A stretch of 64,000 nucleotides of DNA, taken from NCBI RefSeq assembly GCF_051014445.1, contig NC_135146.1, forward strand, positions 1,860,001 to 1,924,000, read 5' to 3'. Of the stretch, positions 11,677-21,911 are shown one piece after another (positions within the stretch are counted from its first letter, which is position 1; the number at the start of each line of letters is the position of its first letter). The DNA comes from Colletes latitarsis (lineage: Eukaryota; Arthropoda; Insecta; Hymenoptera; Colletidae). A program made the translations under genes and the position numbers. Below the pieces are notes generated by a model. That model saw only the letters and a program-made list of their open reading frames with translations. It was not told the DNA's origin and made no database searches.

Positions 11677-14600
11677 TGCCGCCCCACCTCCTCCTCCAGG
11701 CCAACCTCAACCACTGCCGCGCGGCACAGGACTTGATGTCCCAAGTCCTCGCGGAGTGGGGGGTTGGCCTGGCGGTCGCCGCCGAGCCGAACCGCGTCCC
11801 TGATCACCCTCATTGGGTGGGCGACGCGGACGGCTTGGTGGCGACGGTATGGGGAGGGGGCGACGGGTCCCCACCGTTCTCCTTGTTGGAGCGCGGTCGG
11901 GGATTCGTCGCCGTGGACTGGGGGGGAGTCGCTGTGGTGGGGTGCTACATTTCGCCCCGTAGCGGTCACGCTGCGTTCGAGCTGTACTTGGCCGAGGTCG
12001 CGGCATGCGTGCAGCGCTACGCGGCCCGGCCGGTGCTGGTCCTGGGGGATTTTAATGCCAAGTCGGTGGCTTGGGGATCCCCCATGACCTCCGTTCGCGG
12101 CGGGATCCTGGGCGATTGGGCGGCGGGGCTCGACCTCCGGGTATTGAACCGGGGGTCGGAGCACACATGCGTGCGGCGATATGGGGGGTCCATCGTGGAT
12201 GTTGGATTCGCGACCCCCAACGCCGTGCGCATGGTGTCGGGTTGGCACGTGGTCGCGGGGGCAGAGACACTCTCCGATCACCGGTACATCCGGATGGAGG
12301 TCTCTGCCGCCGCGAGTGCATCCCGACACGGCCGCCTGCGTGGCACCCCACCACGCCGCTGGGCGCTTCGGCGCCTGGACAAGGACGCCCTGATGGCAGC
12401 TGCCCTCGCGGCAACTTGGCCGCAGGGAGCGGCCGAGTTGCCGAGCATAGAGGAGGAGGTCGCCCGGCTCGGAGCATTGGTCGCGGGTATTTGCGACGCG
12501 GCGATGCCTCGGGTCGGGCGGGCTTCTCCTCGCCGGGCGGTGTACTGGTGGTCGGACGCGATCGCGGAGTTGCGAGTCGCGACTGTCCGCGCCCGACGCC
12601 AGTACACACGCGCGCGCCGTCGTCAACGTACAGGCGACGGCGTGGCGCGAGCGAGGGCAGCTGATGACCTGTATGGAGCATACCGCGTGGCGCGGGTTGC
12701 TCTGCAGGTCGCCATCAAACGGGCCAAGACCCAGGCATGGAAGGAGCTCCTCCAGACCCTTGATGACGATCCATGGGGGCGCCCATATAAGGTGGTGCTG
12801 AATAAGCTCCGCCCGTGGGCGCCCCCCGTCACCGAGGGTCTTGACCCCCGGCTGCTGGAGGACGTGGTCAATACACTCTTCCCAATTGGGGAGAGGGGAC
12901 CGCGTCCTCCGGCGGCGACGGCTGTCCCAGTGGAGTGGACGGCCGAGCTGGGGGTCACGCAGGAGGAGCTGGCAGCGGCCATCAGACGGCTCGGGGTTCG
13001 TAACACGGCCCCGGGTCCGGATGGTGTGCCCGGCCGGGTTTGGGTCTTGACCCAGGGCGTCCTTGGGGCCGACCTCAGGCGGTTGTTCGACCGCTGCCTG
13101 AGGGACGGGCGATTCCCCCCCAGTTGGAAGGTGGCGAGGATGGTCCTCCTCCGGAAGGAGGGTCGGCCCGCGGAGTCTCCCTCCGCATACCGGCCCATTT
13201 GTCTCCTCGACGAGGTGGGCAAGCTCTTCGAGCGTGTGATTGCTGCCCGCCTCGTCGAGCACCTGTCGCGGGGTGCCCCCGGCCTGGCCGACTGCCAGTA
13301 CGGTTTCCGGGAGGGTCGATCGACGATCGACGCGATAGGTCGCGTCAGGGCCCTCTCGGAGTCGGCCGTCTCCCGGGGAGGGGTGGCTTTGGCAGTATCC
13401 TTGGATATTGCCAACGCCTTTAACACCCTTCCCGCCGGATTATCTCTGCGGCAGGAGGATCGAGTATCCGGGCCGGGATGGAGGTATGCGGAGGGATGTG
13501 TACTGCGGTGTTCCGCAGGGGTCGGTCCTCGGGCCACTCCACTGGTACGTCGCGTACGATAAGGTGTTGCGGGCCGAACTCCCTGACGGCGTCAGCGCAG
13601 TGTGTTATGCAGATGACACACTGGTGCTGGCCGTCGGGGCGTACTGAGGGAGGGCCAAGGGCCTCGCGGCGGTGAGGGCGCAGCGCGTCGTCGGCCGGAT
13701 CAGGGAGATGGGGATGAAGGTGGCGGTCCATAAGACCGAGGTGATAGCGTTCCATTTACCTCGGAAGGTTCTACCCCCCCCCCCCCTCCTTATGCAGGTG
13801 GGTGAGGCTGATATCGAGGTGAAGCCCCACATGAGGTATCTGTGGTTGATCCTCGATAGCCACTAGCGCTTCGAGGAGCATTTTCGCTGCCTGGCCTCCC
13901 GGTTGGAGAGGACGGTCGCGACTTTAGGCCAAATCCTACCCAATCTGGGGGGCCCGGCGGGCCGAGTTCGCCGGCTCTATGTGGCAATGGTGCAGTCGGT
14001 AGACCTTTACGGGTCCCCCGTCTGGGCAGACGACCTGGCGGCCTCATGGCGCAACATGACGATGCTGCGTCGGGTGCAGAGGCGGATGGCGCTGGGGGAT
14101 GTCCGTGGGTACCGCACCGTGTCGCATGAGGCGGCGACGGTTCTTGCGGGGATGCCGCCCATGGACCTCCCCGTGCGGTTGCACGCGGTGCTGTATCGTC
14201 ACCGCGTCGACCGTCGCGCGGGGGTGGGGGCGGTCCCGGGCGGGCAGGAACCTGCGTGGGGCGATTTGAGGCGCCAGGCCCGGCAGTCCGTGTTGCTCGC
14301 GTGGCAGGAGCGGCTGGCTCTGCCAACCGCGGGGCACCGGACTGTCGGGGCTGTTCGGCCACTCCTGAAGGAGTGGCTGGACAGAGGCCATGGCAGCCTC
14401 ACCTACCGGCTGGCACAGGTATTTTCCGGGCATGGCAGCTTCGGAAGATACCTGTGCCGGATAGGGAAGGAGCCGACGGCGCGTTGCTGCCACTGCGACG
14501 CTGAGCAGGACACGGCGGATCATACCCTGGAGGTATGCCCCGCGTGGGAGGGTGAGCGCCGTGTCCTGGTCGGCGTCGTCGGGCGGGATGTCTCGCTGCC

Positions 14601-14802
14601 GGGCGTGGTGCGCGCCATGCTCGGCAGCGAGGAGAAGTGGAGGGCCGTGGCCTCCTTCTGCGAGAACGTAATGTTGCAGAAGGAGGCCGCGGGGAGGGAG
14701 CGCGAGCTTCAGCGGCGCGCTGAAGCTCGCGCTCGTGCGGTGGCCCGAGGTCGTCGCCCGGTCGCGAGGCGTCGCGGGCGGCCGGCTCGGCGTGGCGGAT
14801 GA
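11676..14802 (+). pseudogene. ORF2 of R1-clade copy A, endonuclease-reverse transcriptase (deletion plus two stops)
   Basis: Encodes the enzyme that nicks the target and copies element RNA there. The APE-like endonuclease lies at the N-terminus (NLNH, AEP, GDFNAKS near 12050, SDH near 12276). The reverse transcriptase follows, with motif A SLDIANAF (Asp codon 13404-13406), CGVPQGSVLGP and YADD (13606-13617). A zinc finger CX2CX8HX4C sits near 14485-14538 and a W..VASFCE...KE tail closes it. About 62 nt are missing at 13433-13437 relative to copies C and D, shifting the frame inside the polymerase domain. Two tryptophan codons are stops: TGA at 13645-13647 and TAG at 13864-13866; both are shared with copy C and absent from D. 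Apart from these, about 1,060 codons can be followed, the usual R1-group ORF2 length. Translation would start by stop-start coupling at TAATG. Confidence 0.9.
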
Positions 14803-15318
14803 CCTAGGCTGGGAGGGGGGTCTTGAGGGGACCCTCCTCCCGCCAGGCGGCGCCGGGTCGGACCGGTTGGGGGTAGGAGTGCCTCCCCCTACCGGTCCGA
14901 CGCAAGGGGAGGCACCCTCGGCGGTCTGATGCGGCCATGAACGCCCGGCCGCCGAGGGGTGGAAACGGGGTCGCGGGCGGTTGCGAGTTGGGGCTCGCAG
15001 CCGCCACTAAACGCGGCCCCGGGACGGATAGCGGCGGGATGGAGTGGCCCCGTCCCGCCGCTATGAGGCAGTGTGTCTACTGGGGGGACCGATTGTCCCC
15101 CCGGGGGATGGGCGCGAAAGCGCGGGCACGGGGAGGATACCGGAAGAATGCTTCGAGCGATTCCCGGTATCCTCCCAAAGCGTGCCGAAGGGTCACCGTG
15201 GGGTTTTTAGTGGGTAGGTCCCGCGCCTGTCGTTGTACGGGCGCGGGGAATCCCACACACCCCTCCCACCTCTCCCCAAGGAGGTGGGAGGGAGTCTTTC
15301 GAAGATTTTCCCCACGAC
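14803..15318 (+). other. 3' UTR of R1-clade copy A
   Basis: About 0.5 kb between the ORF2 stop and the poly(A) tail, conserved in copies B and C. It holds a 13-bp perfect hairpin and ends with a fixed CGAAGATTTTCCCCACGAC-type terminus just before the A tract. In R1-group elements the reverse transcriptase recognises the 3' UTR, so conservation here is expected; the recognition itself is inference. Confidence 0.75.
15131..15176 (+). other. Conserved 3' UTR hairpin
   Basis: Left arm GGGAGGATACCGG (15131-15143) pairs perfectly with CCGGTATCCTCCC (15164-15176) around a 20-base loop that can pair further (GAAT/ATTC). The same hairpin, with identical arms, is at 21692-21737 in copy B and 43706-43751 in copy C. 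It is a candidate binding site for the element's reverse transcriptase. Confidence 0.75.

Positions 15319-15347
<29 letters not shown>
15319..15347 (+). other. Poly(A) tail of copy A
   Basis: An A tract of 29 bases joining the 3' UTR to satellite that resumes GAAGTAAGCC. It marks target-primed insertion and plus orientation. Confidence 0.9.
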
Positions 15348-15349
<2 letters not shown>

Positions 15350-15929
15350 AGTAAGCCAGTAGGCAAGCAGTAAGCTAGTAAGCAAGCAGAGAGCTAATAA
15401 GGGAGCTGGGAGCTACCAAGGAAGCATTATGCTAGAAAGTAAGGAGTAAGATAGTAAGCAACCAGTAAGCCAGTAAGCAAGCAGTAGGCTGGTAAGAAAG
15501 CAGTTAGTTACTAAGCAAGTAGTAAGCTAGTAAGCAAGCAGTAAGCTAATAAGCAAGCGGTGAGCTAGTCAGCGAGGAGGAAGCTAGTAAGGAAGCAGTA
15601 CGCTAGTAAGCTAGCAGTAACCCAGTAAGCAACAAGTAAGCTAGTGAGCAAGCAGCAGGCTAGTAAGCAGGCAGTAAGCGAGTAATCTAGCAGTAAGCTA
15701 GTAACCAAGAAGCAAGCTAGTAAGCAAGCAGTAAGCTTGAAAACAAACAGCAGGCTATTGAGGAAGCAGGTAGCTGTTGAGCAAGGAGGAAGCTAGTAAG
15801 CATGCAGTAAGCTAGTAAGCATGCAGTGAGCCAGTAAGCGAGCAGCCAGATAGTAAGGAAGCAGTAAGCTAGTAGGCAAGCAGTGAGCTAGTATGCGAGC
15901 AGGGAGCTAGCAAGGAAGCATTATGCTAG
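15348..15929. repeat. 19-bp satellite array, block 4
   Basis: Diverged satellite in the standard orientation. From about 15380 to 15610 it matches 44044-44280, the satellite just downstream of copy C, in the same unusual monomer order (GGGAGCTGGGAGCTACCAAG and onward). The two places are therefore paralogous pieces of the array. Confidence 0.93.
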
Positions 15930-17828
15930 TGTTTAAATATCGCGTGAGTCCGAGACGTAGATACTCGGCAGCGATGCCCGTATCTATATTGAATTCGCGT
16001 AATTCTGGATGGTTGTGCTGACGTGGAAATTTTCCATCGTTCAGATTCGTATACCGCGGCTATTTACGTGTTTTTTCAAGTTAGCTTCACGGGAATTCTC
16101 GAATTTTGAGAGAATTTCTAGGAATTGTGTTGCTATCGACGAGAAAGAGAGAGAAACGAGATCTATCGAAAAAAGATCGATAGACGAAACGCGGCAGCAC
16201 CGCGCCGTGGTCACGCAGCGAGGAGCTGCCCGGGGCCCAGCGGCGCGATGCGTCGCTTACCAGTTCTGGGCCTGCGCGACGGAGCCAGCCGGGGCCGTGG
16301 CTGCTTGCAGATCGTCACGGTTCAGTACTGAGCCGTCGGTGATCCAGAGCATACCTATTCACGATCTCGCTCCGGTTTTCAATCAAAGCTCAGGAGAGTG
16401 TGAGCTAAGCTCGCTCATAGCATACAAAGCAAGTGTACAGCGATAACAATTTATTGGAAAATTTCGTCATCGTGACTTGAGATTTTCCCAGAGATAGGAC
16501 AATCTGCCTGACGTTGTAGCGATCGCACGTCACGCCGGGTGTGAAGCGATCGTAGACGCAGGATTGTGATTGAACGTTGCCGGTCGTGGATGCGACTGGG
16601 ACGTTGGAGACTCGGTGTGGATCGCCTTGAGTCTTCTTCCAATTATCCGGTAAGAGCTACTGGAAGGCTGATACTGACATACTAGTATCGCCTGATGGTA
16701 GTTCAACGTTTGTAGAAGTCGTACGAAACCCACTGGAACCACCCGTCCTGTGTACCGTAAAGAGTACACCGATCGGTGGGGTGGAAAGTTTCAACGACCA
16801 GTCTGGAGCTGTACGGCGTAGGAGCAACCGGAAGGTAGATATTCAGGAAGGATATCACCTCGTGGTGCTCTCCGTGCATCGGGCTCCTGAGAACCCGTTC
16901 CAATATACCGTCGTGATGGGACAATAAGTAGAGCCTAAGCGTACGGTGGAGCAAAGGGTTCGAAGAGCCTTCCTCCCACCTCTACACCTACTATCAGATG
17001 TGAGTCGACCACACTGTGCTCTAAAAGTAGGGTGGTTAGGTTAGCAGGCGAATTCGTCCTAAAACGGCGAGCCGCAGGCCAGTTCCGCGGACTATAGAAG
17101 CCGCCGTCGAGGTCGCTACGGCTGGCTGTCGGACATTCCTAATTGAAAGGAATCGCTGGCTAGGCAGCTGCGTAGGCAGGCCGCAGGTCGCTCCTGAGGA
17201 GCAGCCGACGAGGAAGTCGAACCAGGACAGGAAGTCCTCTTGCGATGGTGGAGTCCAGATGCCAATCGCACGGTAAGCGTGCTGGCGGGATATAACTTCT
17301 TGGAGACTTACAACCTCCGTTTGGTTTCCCGTCCGTGGCATTGCGAGAGTGAATCCGGTAGATCGGAGGAAAACTTCATTTACCCGGTTGTGCGCGTCGG
17401 TGAGATCGTAGGAAACGAATCTCATCGCCCAGAAAGAAATTACAGTCCACTGGTTAGAGCGCTAAATAGCCAGCCAGCTCTCCCCTCCAAACACACCAGA
17501 CTGTTGCTGGAGCGCGAGATAAGCAGCTGACGCGCGCGTTAACGTGTAAGCTGTCCGCAAAATATTCATACTTTGCTGTACAATTGTGTTACAGAAGGCC
17601 TCCACCAAGGTAAAGCAATAGGAGAAAGAAAAGGGGGGACTGGCCGGAAAAGCGAGCCGCGCTTTCCGCAATTTTTGTTTTCCGTTTTGTTTATTTTTAC
17701 CTTATTCAACTTTTGTAATTCATCATATTTTCTAATAACAAATTTAATTTTTGTAAAAGTTGTAACTGTTTCTCTACCTGTCTGTTCCCTCATCCGGACC
17801 CACGTTAAAGTCCCTTAGTACTGTAACA
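15930..17828 (+). mobile_element. 5' LTR of the BEL/Pao fragment (long-LTR family)
   Basis: Starts TGTTTAAATATCGCG and ends TACTGTAACA, 1,899 bp, and is followed at once by a primer-binding site, so plus is the sense strand. The solo LTRs at 731, 24120, 51137 and 53412 are homologous on the opposite strand. LTRs this long are large for BEL/Pao, where a few hundred bases are common. Short ORFs inside (for example 16009-16446 and 17240-17530) show no recognisable domain. Confidence 0.85.
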
Positions 17829-17849
17829 TTTGGTCCTTAGAGCCGGATT
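17829..17849 (+). promoter_or_regulatory. Primer-binding site (tRNA primer)
   Basis: TTTGGTCCTTAGAGCCGGA directly follows the LTR. The 31200 element has nearly the same string (TTTTGGTCCTTCGAGCCGGA) in the same place. TGG opening a primer-binding site pairs with the CCA end of a tRNA; the tRNA species was not determined. Confidence 0.75.
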
Positions 17850-18027
17850 CGAGGTAGAAAAGACAGTAGAGAGTTACAAGTACGTTCACCTAAGTTTTTA
17901 CTTACGGGACGAATTTCGAGTCGATTTTCAATCCTCGAACAACAAAATCACCATAGCATTGTCCAGAGAGGCTGGTCGTAGCGAGATCGAAATCGATTTC
18001 GATGACCTGACCTCCCGATTTGAAGCG

Positions 18028-20205
18028 ATGTCACGGTCGATTGCTATTTTAAAGAATCCCGGTCGAGCTCAGTACGATGAGATACTTCTCAAGTCGAAGC
18101 TCGACTCTGTATCCGAACAGTACAAGGAAGCTGTTGATCAGTATTTGGCTGTTCGGAGGAAATATCCACCTGCGAATTGCGAATTAAGCAACTCCGTGAT
18201 AAAGGGTGGACTCGAAGCATGGGAGACGATGTTCATGGAGTTCCAGGCGTACGTTGCCGCGGAGCTGACCAAACTCGCCAAGGATCAGAAAACTTCGGCG
18301 TCGTCCGTCAGCCCGCACGATGTTGCCATTGAACTCCCAAAGCAACGTCACCATAAATTTGGCGGGGATCCTCGTAAATGGAACCATTTTGAGGATCTGT
18401 TCACCGCTAGTGTAATAGAAAACCCGAGGCTTTCAGATGTGCATCGCGTGCAGTATCTGAACGCCTGTGTGGAAGATCAGGCACTGGCGGCGATCGCACT
18501 CCTGGAAATTACCGAGGGTAATTTCGAGGTAGCGTGGCGAACCCTGAAAGAGCAATTCGGGCTGCCACGTATTGTGATCGCCAAACTAATTGAACAGTTG
18601 ACCAAAATGAAGACGATTAAGAAGGATGACCTGACTAGCTTACATCAGGTCACCATAGCCTTCAAACAGGCTTTCGCTGCTTTTGAAAAACAGGGCACTT
18701 ACCGAGAGCAGCGAGATTGGCTGCTGGCCCATGCGATCAAAAGCAAGCTTGAAGGGTCTCTCAAATTAGAGTGGGAAATGTCCCAGAAGCTCTCCACAAA
18801 ATTCCCTTTGTTTAACGAGTTAGTGGAATTTCTGGAGGTGCATGCTCGAGCCATCACCATGGTGAACGAAGGACAGAGCAAATCTGCGAGAAATATCCCA
18901 CGAAAATCCAAGGTGCGGAGTCACAACGCCGTGATGGAAAGCCATCAAGATTCAGGCGAGAATTGCAAGTTTCGCGAGCTCAAGCACGGAATAGCACACT
19001 GTCGTGCTTTCCAGCGCTAGGCGCCTTACCACCGCTTGCAATATGTAAAAGATAACAGGTAGTGCGTGAATTGCATCTCGTCCGGCCATGAGGCTGGGCG
19101 TTGTCCGTCCGAGCAGGTATGCTATAAATGCACGGGTAGACAACATACCCTGTTGCCTTTGGAGACGTCGGGACGCGAAATCGAAAGTCGAAAACCGACG
19201 ACAGCGATTTCGAGAGAAAGACGTGATCAAAAGCGGCCTGCAGGCCCAGCGCGCCGGCCACACCAAGCCGAGCGTACGAAAAACAACGCGCCGCCACCCG
19301 CTGCAACACCTCAGGCCGGCACGTCGCACTGTACCGCGACCGGTACCGACACGCCGAAGTCTGTGCTGCTCGCAACGGCGAAAGTGCGTGTGTATGGGGT
19401 CAACGGTGCGTCGCGTATCGTACGCGCACTGTTGGACCAAGGGTCAGAGTCATCTTTTGTCTCCGCCAATTTGACGAATGATCTCAAATTCAAGCGGAGA
19501 AAAACTCCAGCCACTGTAACTGGCTTGGGGGGCGGCACTACCCAAAAGATAAAACATAGTGTCGAATTGCGTCTGGGAGCGGTGCGAGGTGACGAACCGA
19601 CGATGCTGACGAGAGTGTATGTCGTGCATATGATCACGAATTACGCCTCGCCGTTGACAAGCGCGCACGAATACGACGCGCTGGGTCACCTGCCGCTCGC
19701 AGACCCCGAACCTTCTATCGGTCAAGCGATTGAGGCGCTGATCGGAGCAGACTTGTACGCTCAAGTTATTCGACCAGGTTTTCGTCGAGTAAGCCGTACG
19801 GGTTCAATTGACTAGGAAACCGCATTCGGCTGGATCGTGTCCGGTCCGATAAATACAGCGGGCAAAATGGGCAAAACCGTAAGGACGTTGCACCGCAGCA
19901 TCCTCGAATCGCTGGATACAGCGATTCGAAGGTTTTGGGAAGTCGAAGAAATCTCTTCGGCCTCGGCACGAGATGCGACAGGACGATTCGTTGTCCGATT
20001 ACCTATCGCCCACCCGAGACCGGATGCAATACTGGGAGATTCCTTCCGTATAGCTCTCTCCGCTCTCACGAGGCTGACAAAAAAATTAGATGTTGACCAG
20101 AACCTCGTGTGAGAATACAGTGAGTTTCTCGCGGAATATGAAGACCTGGGTCATATGACTCGAATCGAGACCATTGAAACAAGCAGGCTCTACATTCCGC
20201 ATCGA
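18028..20205 (+). pseudogene. gag-protease-pol fragment of BEL/Pao element (stops, truncated)
   Basis: One frame can be followed from just after the primer-binding site (open from 17830) to the break; 18028 is its first ATG, and the true start may lie upstream and be lost. Gag has the BEL-type core (KFGGDPRKWNHFEDLF, about 18355) known as the DUF1759 region, then zinc-knuckle remnants (CVNCISSGHEAGRC and CYKCTGRQH, 19063-19146). The aspartic protease has the active-site motif ALLDQGSESSF near 19430. Pol begins with the FGWIVSGP and RRFWEVEE motifs typical of the BEL reverse transcriptase N-terminus (about 19830-19950). In-frame stops are TAG 19018-19020, TAG 19060-19062, TAG 19813-19815 and TGA 20110-20112. 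The frame ends in YIPH as the element is cut off. It is non-functional. Confidence 0.85.
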
Positions 20206-20647
20206 AAGCAAGCAGATAGCTAGCAGGCAAGCAGTAAGCTAGTTAGCATGCAGTCAGCTAGTAAGCGAGGTGGAAGATAGTAAGGAAGCAGTTTGATAGT
20301 AAGCAAGCTGTAAGCTTGAATGCAACCAGTCAGCTAGTAAGCAGGCAGTAAGCTAGTAAGCAAGCAGCAATCTAATAAGCAACCAGTAAGCTAGAAAGCA
20401 AGCAGCAAGCTAGTAAGCAAGCAGTAAGCGAGAAAACACGCAGTGACCCTGGAGGCGAGCAGCGAGCTAGTATGAAAGCAGAATGCTACTAAGCAAGCAG
20501 CAAGCTGGTAAGCAAGCACTAAGCTGGTATGCATGCTGTGAGCTAGTAAGCGTGGAGCAAGCTAGTAAGGAAGCTGTATGCTAGTAAGCAAGCAGTAGGC
20601 TAGGAGCCAAGCAGCAAGCTCGTCGGCAAGCAGCAAGCTAGTGAGCT
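20206..20647. repeat. 19-bp satellite array, block 5
   Basis: Satellite directly abutting the broken BEL element on the left and copy B on the right. Its last 13 bases (20635-20647, AAGCTAGTGAGCT) recur just after copy B's tail and are the target duplication. Confidence 0.93.
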
Positions 20648-21387
20648 ACGGCCTCCCGGCGCAGCATGACGATGCTGCGTCGGGTGCAGAGGCGGATGGC
20701 GCTGAGGGTCGTCCGCGGCTACCGGACCGTGTCGCATGAGGCGGCGACGGTTCTTGCGGGGATGCCGCCCATGGATCTCCTCGCGCGATCGCACGCGATG
20801 ATGTATCGTCATCGTGTCGCGCGGGAGTGGGGGCGGTCCCGGGAGAGCAGGAACCTGCTTGGGGCGAATTGAAGCGCCAGGCACGGCAGTTCGTGGTGCT
20901 CGCGTGGCAGGAGCGGTTGGCCCTGCCAACTGCGGGGCACCGGACAGTCGGGACTGTTCGGCCACTCCTGTGTGGGTGGCTGGACAGAGGCCATGGAAGC
21001 CTTTCTTACCGGATGGCACAGGTATTTTCTGGGCATGGTAGCTTCGGAAGATACCTGTGCCGGATGGGGAAGGAGCCGACGGCGCGTTGCTGCCATTGTG
21101 ACGCCGAGCAGGACACGGCTGATCATACCCTCCAGGTATGCCCAGCTTGGGAGGGGGAGCGACGTGTCCTGCTCGGCGTCATAGTGCGGGATGTCTCGCT
21201 GCCGGGTGTGGTGCGTGCCATGCTCGGCAGCGAGAGGAAGTGGAGTGCCGTGGCCTCCTTCTGCGAGACCGTAATGCTGCAAAAGGAGGCCGCGGGAAGG
21301 GAGCGCGAGCTTCAGCGGCGCGCTGAGGCTCGCGCTCGTATGGTGGCGCGAGGGCGTCGCGGGCGGCGGCCTTTGCGCGGCGGATGA
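20648..21387 (+). pseudogene. ORF2 C-terminal fragment, copy B
   Basis: Begins in the thumb/connection part of ORF2 (MTMLRRVQRRMALRVVRG at 20666) and continues to the stop at 21385-21387. Relative to copy A, 7 nt are missing near 20817 between two short GTCG repeats, which shifts the frame. After that the frame from 20827 reads the usual zinc finger CCHCDAEQDTADHTLQVC and the VASFCE...KEAAGRERE tail. No endonuclease or polymerase motif is present, so the fragment has no enzymatic function. Confidence 0.85.
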
Positions 21388-21879
21388 ACCTGGCTGGGAG
21401 GGGGGCCCTGAGGGGACCCTCCTCCCGCCACGCGGCGATGGGTCGGACCCGGTGGGTCCGGCCCATGGGGAGGCACCCTCGGTGGCCTGGAGCGGCCATC
21501 AGCTCCCGGCCGCCGAGGGGTAGAAACGGGGTCGCAGGCGGTTGCGAGTTGGGGCTCGCAGCCCGCCACTAAATGCGGCTCCGGGACGGATGGCGGCGGG
21601 ATGGAGTGGCCCCGTCCTGCCGCTATGAGACAGTGTGTCTACCGGGGGGACCGTTTGTCCCCCCCAGGGATGGGCGCAAAGCGCGGGCACGGGGAGGATA
21701 CCGGAAGAATGCTTCGAGCGATTCCCGGTATCCTCCCAAATCGTGCAGAAGGGTCACCGTGGGGTTTTTAGTGGGTAGGTCCCGCGCCCGTCATTCTATG
21801 GGCGCGGGGAATCCCACACAACCCTCCCGCCTCTCCCCAAAGAGGTGGGAGGGAGTCTTTCGAAGATTTTCCCCACGAC
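21388..21879 (+). other. 3' UTR of copy B with conserved hairpin
   Basis: Collinear with the 3' UTR of copy A, including the 13-bp stem at 21692-21704 and 21725-21737, and the same terminus before the A tract at 21880-21905. Confidence 0.75.

Positions 21880-21905
<26 letters not shown>

Positions 21906-21911
<6 letters not shown>

Larger units (their letters stand above)
9415..15347 (+). mobile_element. R1-clade non-LTR retrotransposon, copy A (full length, inactive)
   Basis: A GC-rich 5.9-kb unit inserted in the AT-richer satellite, with 5' UTR, two overlapping ORFs, 3' UTR and a poly(A) tail of 29 bases. ORF1 carries three zinc knuckles; ORF2 carries an APE-like endonuclease, a reverse transcriptase with YADD and a C-terminal CCHC finger. 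This order, together with the wording of the endonuclease start (LLLQANLNHCRAAQ) and GDFNAKS motif, is that of the R1/TRAS/SART group. Sequence from 9415 to about 13270 is nearly identical to copy D, while 13276 to about 14205 follows copy C. Both ORFs are broken, so the copy cannot act on its own. Element-level placement within the R1 clade (R1, TRAS, SART, Waldo) is not settled from sequence alone. Confidence 0.9.
15930..20205 (+). mobile_element. BEL/Pao LTR retrotransposon, 5' part only
   Basis: Contains a 1.9-kb 5' LTR, a primer-binding site, gag, protease and the first part of pol in one reading frame with several stops. The element breaks off at about 20205 and plain satellite follows; the polymerase core, RNase H, integrase and 3' LTR are absent. 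The left flank is GCTAG (15925-15929), unlike the AGTAT flanks of its relatives, and no right flank exists to test it. The missing half was probably lost by deletion into the satellite, since the junction carries no other element. Confidence 0.85.
20648..21905 (+). mobile_element. R1-clade copy B, 5'-truncated
   Basis: Only the end of ORF2, the 3' UTR and a 26-base poly(A) tail are present. Flanks: AAGCTAGTGAGCT at 20635-20647 and again at 21904-21916 (the first two A bases merge with the tail), a target duplication of 11-13 bp. GTGAGCT after GCTAG is a variant monomer, which makes a chance match less likely. Abrupt 5' truncation with a duplication is typical of target-primed reverse transcription. 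Sequence is closer to copy D than to copy C. Confidence 0.9.

Noticed and set aside
9415..15347. Copy A as a 28S rDNA-type R1 insertion.
   Set aside because: No ribosomal sequence flanks any copy; both flanks are satellite.
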